From the NCBI RefSeq assembly GCF_000226295.1, contig NC_016025.1:62001-126000 (forward strand): DNA of 64,000 nt. Direction: 5' to 3'. Of this stretch, positions 45,751-54,648 are shown one piece after another. The notes beneath the pieces are model-generated. The model was not told the origin of the DNA. It searched no databases and saw only the letters and a program-made list of their open reading frames with translations. Origin of the DNA: Chloracidobacterium thermophilum B (GTDB lineage: Bacteria; Acidobacteriota; Blastocatellia; Chloracidobacteriales; Chloracidobacteriaceae). The position numbers and the translations under genes were made by a program. Numbering within the stretch: position 1 is the first letter of the stretch; each line of letters starts with the position of its first letter.

Positions 45751-47169
45751 ATGCCTGTCGTCGTTCAAATCAAGCGTCGCAAGAAACTCGGCCAGCATCG
45801 TCCGCTCAACATCCGGTTGGTTTTGCCCCGGTACTACAACCCGGAAAAAGGACAGCAGCACAAGCCGTTCATGATTTTTCCAAACATCGTCCTGCCGACG
45901 CTGGCGGCGATTACGCCGGCACCGCACAAGGTGACGATTGTGGATGAGAATGTTGAGGAATTGCATATCCCTGACGACACCGACCTGGTGGCGATCACGA
46001 CCTACACCCGCAACGTCCAGCGTGGCTACCAGATTGCGGATGAGTGCCGGGCACGGGGCATTCCGGTCGTCATGGGGGGCATTCACGTCAGCTTCATGAT
46101 TGAAGAGGCGCTTCAGCACTGCGATGCCGTGGTGTCCGGCGAAGGGGAAGCCCTCTGGCCGCAAATTCTCGAAGATGTGCAGAATGACGACCTCAAGCCG
46201 GTGTATCAGGGGGGGCATTCGCAGGATTTGAATGAGTTGCCGGTGCCACGCTGGGACCTGCTCAAACTCGAACGTTACTTCAAGCCCATTCCCACGCTGA
46301 AGATGCCCATCATGAGCATTCAGACCTCCCGTGGGTGTCCGCACAAGTGTGACTTCTGTACGGTGCCGGTCTTTGCCGGCGGTAAGATGCGCTACCGTGA
46401 CCCGGCGCATCTGCTGCGCGAAATTGATGCCTACGGGGCAGAATTTTTCTCGATTGCCGATGACAACCTCATCGTCAATCCCGATGCGGCGGCACAACTG
46501 TTCAAGACCCTGGCCAAGCGTAAGCTGAGCTGGTTTGGATTTTTTGACACCCAATCCATCAAGCGGCCGGAGTTGGTGGAGTTGGCCGCCAAGTCCGGTT
46601 GCCGCCGGGCCTTTCTGGGCATTGAAAGTATCCACCCGAACGAACTGGCCTCGGTGAACAAAAAGTTCAACCGGCCGGAGAAGTACGAAGAACTCATCCG
46701 CCTCTTTCACCGGAACGGCATTGCCGTGGATGTCGGCATTCTTTTCGGATTTGAGGATGAGACCGTCGAGAGCACACTGGAGACCATCGAAGAACTCAAA
46801 CGGTGCAACGTGGAGACGGCCATCTTCTCCGTGATGACGCCCTTTCCGGGAACGGCGCTCTACCAGCGCACGAAGGATAAGCTGCTGCACACCGACTGGG
46901 ACCGTTACACGGGTGAGGAAGTCGTCTGGGTGCGCGAAGGGACAGATGCCGAGCAGACCCGCCGGTTGTTGCAGCTTGCCTTCGAGCAGTTCTATTCCGT
47001 GCCTTCCATTTACAAACGGGTGCTGTCGCCACGCTCCCATGCCCAGCGCAAGCTGCTGGCGACCATTTCCAATCTCCGTTTCCGCAGCATCATCAAGCAT
47101 CGGTTCCCAGAGCCGCTCCCGCCGGATTTCCTGCGCAGCGCCCGCCAGGCCCGTCTGGCTTATGCCTGA
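45751..47169 (+). CDS. B12-binding radical SAM protein, second BchQ/BchR-like candidate
   Basis: A 472-residue protein of the same architecture as its upstream neighbour but not a close copy. The cobalamin domain covers about residues 20-150 (IRLVLPRYYNPEKG, VTIVDENVEEL, VVMGGIHVSF, VVSGEGEALWP); the cluster ligands are C196, C200 and C203 (SRGCPHKCDFC). A C-terminal helical domain follows VMTPFPGTALYQRTKD. The ATG at 45751 is preceded by AAGGAG. With the previous gene it makes a tandem pair that could supply the two methylations of bacteriochlorophyll c (C8 and C12). Which gene acts where cannot be told. Confidence 0.75.
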   Translation: MPVVVQIKRRKKLGQHRPLNIRLVLPRYYNPEKGQQHKPFMIFPNIVLPTLAAITPAPHKVTIVDENVEELHIPDDTDLVAITTYTRNVQRGYQIADECRARGIPVVMGGIHVSFMIEEALQHCDAVVSGEGEALWPQILEDVQNDDLKPVYQGGHSQDLNELPVPRWDLLKLERYFKPIPTLKMPIMSIQTSRGCPHKCDFCTVPVFAGGKMRYRDPAHLLREIDAYGAEFFSIADDNLIVNPDAAAQLFKTLAKRKLSWFGFFDTQSIKRPELVELAAKSGCRRAFLGIESIHPNELASVNKKFNRPEKYEELIRLFHRNGIAVDVGILFGFEDETVESTLETIEELKRCNVETAIFSVMTPFPGTALYQRTKDKLLHTDWDRYTGEEVVWVREGTDAEQTRRLLQLAFEQFYSVPSIYKRVLSPRSHAQRKLLATISNLRFRSIIKHRFPEPLPPDFLRSARQARLAYA

Positions 47170-47206
47170 TGTGGCTGGCCGCTGTCCGGTGCCACCAGCC
47201 GCAGCC

Positions 47207-47242
47207 GCCCGTCTGTGTTCCAGGATATGGACGGGCTTTTTT
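47207..47242 (+). terminator. Intrinsic terminator closing the bch cluster
   Basis: GCCCGTC (47207-47213) pairs with GACGGGC (47230-47236) and is followed by six T. It lies 38 bases after the second radical SAM gene and before the convergent kdsC gene. Confidence 0.75.
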
Positions 47243-47299
47243 GGTTGTGCGGTGTAGCCGGTGCCGGCTGAAGTGTCGCGGAGACGCCCCAGGTGAGGT

Positions 47300-47824
47300 T
47301 CAGGCAAGAAAAAGAAACTCGGCGTTCCACTTGCCCTGTGCTTTGAGAATCAGCTCAATGGCTTCCCGGACGGCCCCGCGCCCGCCTGTCCGGGTGGTGA
47401 CGTAGTGGGCCGCCTGTTTGACTTCCAAGACGGCGTTGGCTACAGCAATCGCCAACCCGACCTGCTGCATCACCGGGACATCCGGCAGGTCATCGCCGAT
47501 GAAGGCTACCGCCTGCCGGGGGATTGCGTGGGCCGTCAGCAGTTCGGTCAGCGCCTGGGCCTTGTCGCTGGTGGCCTGGCAGAGGAATTCGATGCCGGTT
47601 TCGCGCGCCCGCTGTTCGAGCGCCGGTGAGTGCCGCCCGGTGATGACGCCGGTCCGAATGCCGGCCCGCCTGGCCAGTTTGAGTCCGTGACCATCCTGTG
47701 AGTTGAAGCTTTTGAGTTCCGTTCCATCCGGGAGAAGATGGATGAAACCTTCGGTCAGCACGCCGTCGCAATCCATCAGCAGCAGACCGATATGGCGGGC
47801 GCGTTCCGCCAGGGGATCGCTCAT
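47300..47824 (-). CDS. kdsC: 3-deoxy-D-manno-octulosonate 8-phosphate phosphatase
   Basis: A 174-residue C0-type HAD phosphatase without a cap domain. Asp18 and Asp20 in MDCDGVLTEG are catalytic; ITGRHSPAL, Lys in SDKAQAL and FIGDDLPDVPVM complete the motifs, and a C-terminal GGRGAVREAIELIL tail closes the neighbouring subunit's active site. It releases phosphate from KDO-8-phosphate in lipopolysaccharide inner-core synthesis, agreeing with an outer membrane carrying TonB receptors. No other kds gene is adjacent. Confidence 0.93.
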   Translation of the reverse strand: MSDPLAERARHIGLLLMDCDGVLTEGFIHLLPDGTELKSFNSQDGHGLKLARRAGIRTGVITGRHSPALEQRARETGIEFLCQATSDKAQALTELLTAHAIPRQAVAFIGDDLPDVPVMQQVGLAIAVANAVLEVKQAAHYVTTRTGGRGAVREAIELILKAQGKWNAEFLFLA

Positions 47825-47842
47825 AGGCAGCCCTCCAGGTTG

Positions 47843-48340
47843 TCAGACAAAGGGAGGTTTGCAGGTGGGGCTGAAGGTTGAATGTGAGAGGGACCGCCCC
47901 ACCAGTGTTCCCCGACAGCGCGGCGCGCCACAAAAGCAGGGGTAGTCCCGCCGCCAGGTTTCAGGGTCTCCATCGGCAACTTGCAGGTGATAGTCCATGG
48001 TCAGTTCGACGCCTGGCGGGATGTCCGTAATCGCCTCGATAAAAACGCGGCCACTGGCTTCCTGGAGGCTTTCACAGTTGGGTTCGCAGGAGTGGTTGAT
48101 GTAGCGCGCCAGGTTGCCGAAGCGACCGCCATCCAGGACCGTGTGTTCGTCCAGGATAAAGAGAAACGTATGGGTCGTCCGCTCCAGTTTGCGCGCATAG
48201 CGCCGGTCGGCTTCTTCCCGGCTGATGCGTTCGCCACGGTATTCAATGATGCGGGTGCGGGCTTTGATGAACGTTGTGGCAAAGACGCCCCAGCCATGAA
48301 TGGATGAACGACGTAACTCGCAAAGGTGATGGCGTTGCAT
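47843..48340 (-). CDS. SET-domain protein lysine methyltransferase
   Basis: A 165-residue compact SET protein. HGWGVFAT at residues 16-22 is the first AdoMet loop; NHSCEPNC at 82-89 is the SET pseudoknot motif; ELTMDYHL carries the catalytic Tyr region; CFCGAPRCRG near 140 is a post-SET zinc-like cysteine cluster. These are the features of eukaryotic-type histone methyltransferases. In bacteria the targets are usually unknown; the HU protein with a Lys-rich histone-like tail at 7.4 kb is a possible substrate, by inference only. I chose the ATG at 48340 after AGAGG; a TTG at 48394 would add a hydrophobic leader. Confidence 0.88.
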   Translation of the reverse strand: MQRHHLCELRRSSIHGWGVFATTFIKARTRIIEYRGERISREEADRRYARKLERTTHTFLFILDEHTVLDGGRFGNLARYINHSCEPNCESLQEASGRVFIEAITDIPPGVELTMDYHLQVADGDPETWRRDYPCFCGAPRCRGTLVGRSLSHSTFSPTCKPPFV

Positions 48341-48378
48341 AGCGCCTCTGGCAACAGGGAGAAGCAGGGATACTGCTA

Positions 48379-49714
48379 TCAAGAATGTGCGCAAAAGTGC
48401 GCACGGTTCTCTTCCTGCCCCGACGTGTCCTGTTGACCACCGTCGTATCTGACAGGCGTGACTTTCCCGACTACGGCGGGGACGGTCCCCGCCGCAGCGC
48501 CGCCATTGCTGGACGGACTCGCCACGGGTAGGGCAGTTTCGGTTGCCAGCCGTTTCAGGTTCAGCGCCGCATTGAGGTCACGGTCATGGTGCGCACCACA
48601 TTGAGCACACACCCATGTTCGATCTCTCAATGTCAGCGCCTCGTTCTTCCAGCCACAGATGGAGCACAGTCGGCTACCTGGATACCAGCGATCAGCGATG
48701 GTAAGCTGAGTACCGTAGCGCCGGGCCTTGTATTCCAACTGCGAGCGCAACATCCCAAAACCCACGTCAGAGATGGCGCGGGCGACTTTCTCGTTCTGCA
48801 GCATCCCTTTGACGTTTAAATCCTCGATCACCAACGCTTGGTTTTCGCGGCAGAGTCGAGTCGTGAGCTTGTGGGTGAAATCCGCTCGGATATTGGCCAT
48901 GCGGGCATAGAGCCGTGCCAATATCGCAGCGGACTTCTGCCGGTTTGTTCGATACCGGCAGGCGCGTTCTTTCAGGCAGGCGGGCATGGCGTTCAAATCC
49001 GGCTGCCTTCCTGGCGGCTTCCAGCTTGCGGCTGAGACGTCGGCTACGGATTTCCAGACGGCGCAGCGCTGCTTTGAGCGGCTTTGGCGCCTCGATGACT
49101 TCACCGCTGGAGATCGTTGCGGCAGCCTTGATGCCCAGGTCAATGCCGTTGACCTCGTGCGACGTGCGACGCCGATAAAATTGCGCATCAGGCACCTCGA
49201 CCTGTATGGCCACAAACCAACGATCCGCGGTGCGAGAAACCGTTGCGCCCAAAATCCTGCCCGCGAAGCGCAGCTCCTTGGTCATGGCGACTTCACCGAT
49301 CCTGGGCAGACGGATCGTCTTGCCTTCCAGGGTGAACTTGTCGTTGGCAACATAAAAGCTGTCGCGGCAACGACCCTTTTTCTTGAGCCGTGGCTCGTGC
49401 GCTTCTTTGCCCCCCTTGGCGAAGAACCGTTCCCAGGCTTTGGCGAGATTCCTGAACGGCTGGGCGTGGGCATCCCGGTGAATGTCTTGCAACCAAGGCC
49501 GACCGTTCTCATCGAGCCACTGCGGGTCGGTGTACTTGATGGCGTTGAACTGTTTTTTGAGCGCCATGGCGTTTGGCCTGCCGCCTGCCGCGTATTGCCT
49601 GTTCCACTCATTGAGCGCCCAGTTCCAAACACGCCGCGCCGTGCCGCAGGCGCGCTTGAAGCAGTCCACCTGCTCAGGAGTCGGACAAAGAGCGATCTTG
49701 TGGGTTGGTTGCAT
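48379..49714 (-). pseudogene. tnpB: TnpB of IS607-type element, frameshifted
   Basis: The N-terminal frame (49714 down to about 48985) carries MQPTHKIALCPTPEQ, the helical domain and NGIDLGIKAAATISSG with the first RuvC Asp. The remainder is in another frame (48379 side): ENQALVIEDLNVKGM (Glu), then CSICGWKNEA ... CAQCGAHHDRDLNAALNLKR. The switch lies near GAACGCCATGCCCGCCTGCC at about 48975-49000, a single-base change. Joined, the protein would have all catalytic residues. As read, it is broken, so the nuclease is probably inactive. Confidence 0.85.
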
Positions 49715-50355
49715 TGTTGGGCCTTTTTGACGTCATTCGCATCCTGTTTCAGCGCTTCATCCAACTTCTTTCGATAGTTCCTCAAACCGTACAGCCGGGA
49801 CGAAAAACAGCGCACGATGGTCATTAAGTCTTGCACCATTTCCTGTTCGGGAGACAGCCGTTCCTGGTTGAGGACCAGCACTTCGCAGCCATGGGTTTGG
49901 GCGTAATGTTCGAACCACTCAAAGCCGAAACGGGTGAGGCGGTCCCGGTGAGCGAGAATCAGCATCCTGACTTCCCGTCGCCCGATCTCGTCCATAAGGG
50001 CCAGAAACCGCTTGCGCCTGAAGTCCAGCCCGCTGCCCACTTCCCCGATAAACCCGACCCCCGCCAATCCCTTCGCCACCACGAACTCTTCCAGCACTTT
50101 GCGCTGATTCGCCAGGTCCGGCTTCTGCGCCGCACTCGATACCCGACAGTAGGCGACAAGCTTTGTTGGCGCATGGTTGGCCTGCCGCAAACCGATGAAC
50201 TCACGGACCTGCGTCTCAGTGTAGAGGCGGCGGTTGCTGTCCGTTCGGGCCACCGGAATCAGCCTTCCTTCGCGTTCCCAACGCTGCAACGTCTTGACCG
50301 GGACACCAAGGAGTTTTGCCGCCTTGCCTGTGCTTATAGTGCTTTCCATGGGCAT
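49282..50355 (-). CDS. tnpA: IS607-type serine recombinase TnpA with aberrant C-terminal extension
   Basis: The frame is 357 codons, but only the first 210 or so look like TnpA. Residues 8-55 form a MerR-like helix-turn-helix (STGKAAKLLGVPVKTLQRWEREGRL); VAYCRVSSAAQKPDL contains the catalytic Ser; LILAHRDRLTRFGFEWFEHY and the terminal helix RCFSSRLYGLRNYRKKL complete the core. The normal stop is missing and the frame runs 143 codons over tnpB in the wrong frame. It may be a sequencing or mutational loss of the stop. The core could still be functional if the tail does not interfere. Confidence 0.75.
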   Translation of the reverse strand: MPMESTISTGKAAKLLGVPVKTLQRWEREGRLIPVARTDSNRRLYTETQVREFIGLRQANHAPTKLVAYCRVSSAAQKPDLANQRKVLEEFVVAKGLAGVGFIGEVGSGLDFRRKRFLALMDEIGRREVRMLILAHRDRLTRFGFEWFEHYAQTHGCEVLVLNQERLSPEQEMVQDLMTIVRCFSSRLYGLRNYRKKLDEALKQDANDVKKAQQCNQPTRSLFVRLLSRWTASSAPAARRGVFGTGRSMSGTGNTRQAAGQTPWRSKNSSTPSSTPTRSGSMRTVGLGCKTFTGMPTPSRSGISPKPGNGSSPRGAKKRTSHGSRKRVVAATAFMLPTTSSPWKARRSVCPGSVKSP

Positions 50356-50477
50356 TATTATACACTATCGCGTACTATACGGCAAGCTAGAGTCCGGCTC
50401 CCGGTCGCAGCAAGCAGGGCCACACTTCCGGGAGCCACCGGCTGACAGTTTTGTGAAGAAGTTTCCGGTCAGCGGAT

Positions 50478-51152
50478 TCAGGTCATCGGAATCGTGGACG
50501 CACCACTGGGTTGCCAGCAAATCCGAAACCGGCACTCCGGTGCCCCTTCGCGCCGACAGCCCGTGATGGTGACTTCAGGGTGAATGCCGCCACACAACTC
50601 GACGGCGCGGCGGAAATAGCCAATACCTGACTGGCAGTACTGTGACGGCGGTGCTGTGTCATACGCCAGGCAGACCGTGCCGGCGCGAACCAACCCCGTT
50701 TTGTTTTCCGGCTCATAGCGCGCACTGCCAAAGGTCTGGAACGTGGGGGAGACAACAGCCGAAAGCTGGAGAAAGCCCTCCACATCCCGCTGCACCAGGC
50801 TTTCGTAGGTGCCGCCGATGTTGAGTTCAGCGGAAAATGCGCCCAGCGCCTCCAGCAGGTCGGGTGTGGTCGCACCCAGTTCCGCCACAATTGCGGCGTC
50901 GAGCCGGATGAGCAACCCCAGCTCATACCACTCGCCCACAAAGACGGTTTTGGTGAGAACGGCACGATCCGCTTCGCCAAGGCTCTGCAGGATGTGCTTG
51001 AGCGTGGCAATGCCATGCTTCATTTGCAGGTACAGCAAACGTGACTTGATAAGGCTGCCCTGAACTTTCCAGTGGCGAACCGTGGAGAGCTGGGCGGCGC
51101 GCTCATCATCTGTAACGGGGCGGCAGCAGATGGGGCGTGGCAGGGTATCCAT
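50478..51152 (-). CDS. DUF2378/TIGR02265-like protein
   Basis: A 224-residue protein resembling the TIGR02265 (DUF2378) family first noted in myxobacteria. The C-terminal block with GIGYFRRAVELCGG, then ITGCRREGAPECRFRICW, is the recognisable part and looks like a heme-NO/4-vinyl-reductase-type fold end. No catalytic role is known to me. The ATG at 51152 is preceded by CGGAG. It lies downstream of dnaB on the same strand, separated by 113 bases. Confidence 0.6.
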   Translation of the reverse strand: MDTLPRPICCRPVTDDERAAQLSTVRHWKVQGSLIKSRLLYLQMKHGIATLKHILQSLGEADRAVLTKTVFVGEWYELGLLIRLDAAIVAELGATTPDLLEALGAFSAELNIGGTYESLVQRDVEGFLQLSAVVSPTFQTFGSARYEPENKTGLVRAGTVCLAYDTAPPSQYCQSGIGYFRRAVELCGGIHPEVTITGCRREGAPECRFRICWQPSGASTIPMT

Positions 51153-51265
51153 GGGCGGACTCCGCAAGCTTGAGTGGACAGAATTTTTACCTGTGGACAG
51201 CAGGATGTCTTGACATGAGGTGGGTGACGGTACGGGGGGAAACCGTCAGGACTTTGGCCACCACT

Positions 51266-52690
51266 TCATAAGTCTTCTTCCCAGAGGTTGTCAAAGCGGG
51301 TGCAGGCTTTGATGAAGGTCAGTTCAACCGTGCCCGTAGGGCCGTTGCGCTGTTTGGCGACAATGAGTTCCGCCCGCCCGGCATTGTCTTCTGTGGGGTT
51401 ATACATCTCTTCGCGGAAAATAAACGCCACAACATCCGCATCCTGCTCGATGCTGCCGCTTTCACGTAAATCCGACAGGATCGGACGGTGGTCGGAGCGA
51501 TTTTCTGACGCACGGCTGAGCTGGGACAGGGCAATCAACGGAATGTCGAGTTCCTTGGCCAGCCCCTTCAGATCGCGGGAAATCTGGGAAACTTCCGTCT
51601 GGCGGTTTTCGTGCCGTCCGCGGGCCCGCACGAGTTGCAGGTAATCCACAATGAGCAGATCAAGGCCGTGCTGCGCCTTGAGCCGCCGCGCCTTGGCACG
51701 CATCTCAGCGACCGAAATGCCTGGTGTGTCGTCAATGAAGATGGGGGCGGTCGTGAGTTCCTGGAGGGCTTCGGCGAGTTTTCGCCATTCCTCACGGCTC
51801 AGGTAGCCGCTCCGCAACCGCTGTGAATCCACGCGGCTCTGGGCGCACAGCAGGCGCATCACCAGCGATTCCTTGGACATTTCCAGGGAAAAGATGCCCA
51901 CCCGCTTGCCGTCCGCCACGGCTGCATGCTGTGCGATATTGAGACAGAAGGCCGTTTTGCCCGCCGACGGCCGCGCCGCGACGATAATAAGGTCTGATGG
52001 CTGAAGGCCATTCGTCAGGCGGTCGAAGTCGGTAAATCCTGTGGCCAGCCCCGTCAGGCGGCCGCTGTTGCTCTGGGCGGCTTCAACCTGTTGGAGCTGT
52101 GTGCGGGCCACCTCGGCCACCGGTACGAAGCCACTGCGGATACGGGCTTCCCCGACCTCGAAAATACTGCGCTCCAGCTCGTCAATGATGCTGTGCGCGT
52201 CCTGTTCTTCCAGTCGGCAGGCCCGGATGCCGGCCTGACAGATGTCAATGGCCCGGCGGAGCATGGACTTGTCTTTGACAGTTTTGGCATAGGCCTCGAG
52301 GTTGGCCGGGATGGCATAGGCATCCAGCAGCGCCGAAAGGGCAGGGATGCCGCCGACTTTGTCGAGCTGACCCCGCTGGCGCAGGAGTGTGGCCAAAGTG
52401 GTCGGATCAATCGGCTGTCCGGTTTCCGACAGCTCGCGCATGGCCGCAAAAATCTGCTGGTGACTGGGCCGGAAGAAGTCTTCCGGCTGGAGCAGTTCCA
52501 GCGCCTCGTGGCACACCTCGTTGTCCAGCAGAATTGAAGCCAGAATGCTGCGCTCGGCGTCCAGGTCGTGCGGCAGGGTGAAGCTTTCTTCCGTGGTTTT
52601 GGCGTCGGCTTTGGACCGCCCCTTCGGAGAACCCGTGTAGAAGGCGAGCATGGGACCTTCGGAGTCGGTTTTGCCTGATCGTCCTGACAT
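51266..52690 (-). CDS. dnaB: Replicative DNA helicase
   Basis: A 474-residue DnaB. The N-terminal domain starts LPHDLDAERSILASILLDNEVCHEALELL in blocks; the RecA-like domain has the Walker A ARPSAGKTAF, VGIFSLEMSKESLVMRLLCAQ, and Walker B DLLIVDYLQLV, then ALSQLSRASENR and DLRESGSIEQDADVV. It unwinds DNA ahead of the fork as a hexamer. I take the ATG at 52690; the longer open frame to 52921 adds a sequence without DnaB features. No intein is present. Confidence 0.96.
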   Translation of the reverse strand: MSGRSGKTDSEGPMLAFYTGSPKGRSKADAKTTEESFTLPHDLDAERSILASILLDNEVCHEALELLQPEDFFRPSHQQIFAAMRELSETGQPIDPTTLATLLRQRGQLDKVGGIPALSALLDAYAIPANLEAYAKTVKDKSMLRRAIDICQAGIRACRLEEQDAHSIIDELERSIFEVGEARIRSGFVPVAEVARTQLQQVEAAQSNSGRLTGLATGFTDFDRLTNGLQPSDLIIVAARPSAGKTAFCLNIAQHAAVADGKRVGIFSLEMSKESLVMRLLCAQSRVDSQRLRSGYLSREEWRKLAEALQELTTAPIFIDDTPGISVAEMRAKARRLKAQHGLDLLIVDYLQLVRARGRHENRQTEVSQISRDLKGLAKELDIPLIALSQLSRASENRSDHRPILSDLRESGSIEQDADVVAFIFREEMYNPTEDNAGRAELIVAKQRNGPTGTVELTFIKACTRFDNLWEEDL

Positions 52691-52914
52691 ACTGGGCCTG
52701 ACGTGGGGCAAAAGGGCGCAGGTCTGACCTCCAAGGTGAAGAACAGACGGCTGTGCCCGGTGTCGCTTGAACCTGGTTTCCCAAACGACGCTTGACGGAT
52801 GGCGCGCCGGGCCCGGCAGGTCAGGCCCCGGCGCGGGTACATATCGTATGGTCCCTGGCAAACCGTACCAGACCCGCGGCTGGACAGCATACCGGTTCTT
52901 TGTGGGCGTAAGGC

Positions 52915-53250
52915 TCAGCACGGATAAGCCGGCGGATGAAATTCCTCCGGGAACAGCGGAGTGACGTTGACACTCCAGTAGCTGTCAGAGCGCTCCAGGC
53001 TGCCCACCGCCAGGATGATCAGGTGATTCATGCCGACGACCAGTGTACCGGCTGACCCTACAATGAGAAATCCCTGCTCTTCGAGCGCCTCCCGGGCCGA
53101 GCGATTTTTTTTCTCACAGAACGGTACAACAAAACCCTCCTGCAGGGCCTGTTTCCAGCGTGACAGCAGGGCAAAGGCGTAGGATTCAAGTCCGCCCACC
53201 GCAAGGGCTTCCGCCTTGGGAAAGGTTGCCTCCCAGAATTGCATGTTCAT
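52915..53250 (-). CDS. Hypothetical protein
   Basis: An 111-residue protein that I do not recognise. It begins MNMQFWEATFPKAEAL after GAGGTG at a suitable spacing; a GTG at 53271 is an alternative. The middle FVVPFCEKKNRSAREALEEQGFLIVG is basic and helical, and GTLVVGMNHLIILAVG is hydrophobic with Gly, perhaps a strand-rich core rather than a membrane segment. It sits between dnaB and the M20 amidohydrolase on the same strand. Confidence 0.55.
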   Translation of the reverse strand: MNMQFWEATFPKAEALAVGGLESYAFALLSRWKQALQEGFVVPFCEKKNRSAREALEEQGFLIVGSAGTLVVGMNHLIILAVGSLERSDSYWSVNVTPLFPEEFHPPAYPC

Positions 53251-53391
53251 GGCCACACCTCGTACGCTCACCCGGAACGGACAAGCTCGTCAGTGGTTAT
53301 CGGCAAGTCGTGCTGTCATTGGCATGCGTGCGTTGTCGGGTTGGGGACAGTTGTCAAAGATGTCGTTCTCAGAGGTCAGAGCTGCTGTTGA

Positions 53392-54648
53392 CTAAGCGGC
53401 CAGAAAATCCAGTGCCAGCGCAGACATTGCCCGCACGCCGGTGGCAATACAGACTTCATCCACCGCAAACCTGGGGGTGTGGATGTCGCCCTCAATACCG
53501 GCCGCAGGATTGGAAACGCCCAGCGAATAAAACATCGCTGGCACGGCGCAGGCAAAGTAGGCAAAGTCTTCGGCACCCATCCGTGGGGCATGCTCAATCA
53601 CGCGCTCGGCGCCGATCACCCGCTGGAGTGTCGGCAGCATCTGCCTGACCAGCGACTGGTCATTGACCAGTGGTGGAACGAGCCGTTCATAGCGAATGTC
53701 GCAACTGGCTCCGCTGCCGGCTGCCGCATTTGAGACGATCTGGTGAATCAGGTGCTCAGTCTCGGTCCGCACGGTTTCGTCAAAAGCCCGTACCGTGCCT
53801 TCCATGACAACTTCATCAGCGACAATGTTGTAGCGCCGTCCGCCCTGCATCCGTCCGACCGTCAACACCATCGGCTGCTGGGCGTCAATCATCCGGCTGC
53901 GGATGGTCTGAAGCATCATGACGATGGTCGAAGCCACGACGATGGCATCCACGCCCCGGTGCGGATAGGCCCCGTGGGCCATGCGCCCTCGGACGGTGAT
54001 GGTAAACCGGTCACAGCTCGACATCATCACGCCCTCGTTGTAACCAAGCTGTCCGGCGGCCAGCGGCGGGTAGCAGTGCAGGGCAAACATGGCGTCCGGG
54101 CGCTGGGGTTCCAGCGCGCCTTCGTCCAGCATCAGCTTGGCCCCACCTGCCTCGCCCGGCGGCGGCCCTTCTTCGGCCGGCTGGAAGAAGAAGCGAACGG
54201 TACCGCAGAAGTGCTGGCGCAGCCGTGCGAGCACCTCTGCCGTACCCAAGGCCACCGTCATGTGAACGTCGTGGCCGCAGGCATGCATCACGCCCGGCAC
54301 GGTTGAGGCAAAGGGCAGTCCCGGTGGTTCGTCAATGGGCAGGGCGTCCATATCGGCCCGGATGCCGACGACCTTGCCGGGCTGCCGGCCGTGGAGCGTG
54401 GCCACGATGCCGTGGTGGGCAACGTTTGTGCGCAGCTCAAAGCCGCCGATTTCACGCAACCGGTGAACCAGAAAGCGCGAGGTGCGGACTTCGCGGTTGG
54501 AAAGTTCCGGGTGCTGGTGCAGTTCGCGCCGGGTGGCAATGAGCCGGGGTTCGAGGTGGGCTACCAGATCGGCCACATACCGGTCACGGTGTTTGACCGA
54601 ATCTAACGAGCGCGGGTGAGTGGAAGTGGTGACAGCGTCATCGGGCAT
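53392..54648 (-). CDS. M20-family amidohydrolase (IAA-amino acid hydrolase-like)
   Basis: A 418-residue metallopeptidase of the M20D type. Metal-binding residues are in GIRADMDALP, VMHACGHDVHM and FQPAEEGPPPGEAGGAKLML; the late His and Glu are in HAPRMGAEDFAYF. A lid domain occupies about residues 195-310 (FTITVRGRMAHGAYPHRGVDAIV). Enzymes of this group release amino acids or ammonia from N-acyl amino acids (hippurate hydrolase-like). It is divergent from the CAP-domain gene at 54833. Confidence 0.9.
   Translation of the reverse strand: MPDDAVTTSTHPRSLDSVKHRDRYVADLVAHLEPRLIATRRELHQHPELSNREVRTSRFLVHRLREIGGFELRTNVAHHGIVATLHGRQPGKVVGIRADMDALPIDEPPGLPFASTVPGVMHACGHDVHMTVALGTAEVLARLRQHFCGTVRFFFQPAEEGPPPGEAGGAKLMLDEGALEPQRPDAMFALHCYPPLAAGQLGYNEGVMMSSCDRFTITVRGRMAHGAYPHRGVDAIVVASTIVMMLQTIRSRMIDAQQPMVLTVGRMQGGRRYNIVADEVVMEGTVRAFDETVRTETEHLIHQIVSNAAAGSGASCDIRYERLVPPLVNDQSLVRQMLPTLQRVIGAERVIEHAPRMGAEDFAYFACAVPAMFYSLGVSNPAAGIEGDIHTPRFAVDEVCIATGVRAMSALALDFLAA

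Larger units (their letters stand above)
48379..50355 (-). mobile_element. IS607-type element, damaged
   Basis: A serine-recombinase tnpA gene (from 50355) followed by a tnpB gene (49714 to about 48379). A GTGCGC-AAAA-GTGCGC hairpin at 48388-48403 near the end of tnpB may be part of the right-end or omega RNA region. Both genes carry frame defects. Element ends are not resolved. Confidence 0.75.

Noticed and set aside
45712-47307. 531-codon open frame on the minus strand
   Set aside because: It is antisense to the second radical SAM gene and its flanks; no family signature.
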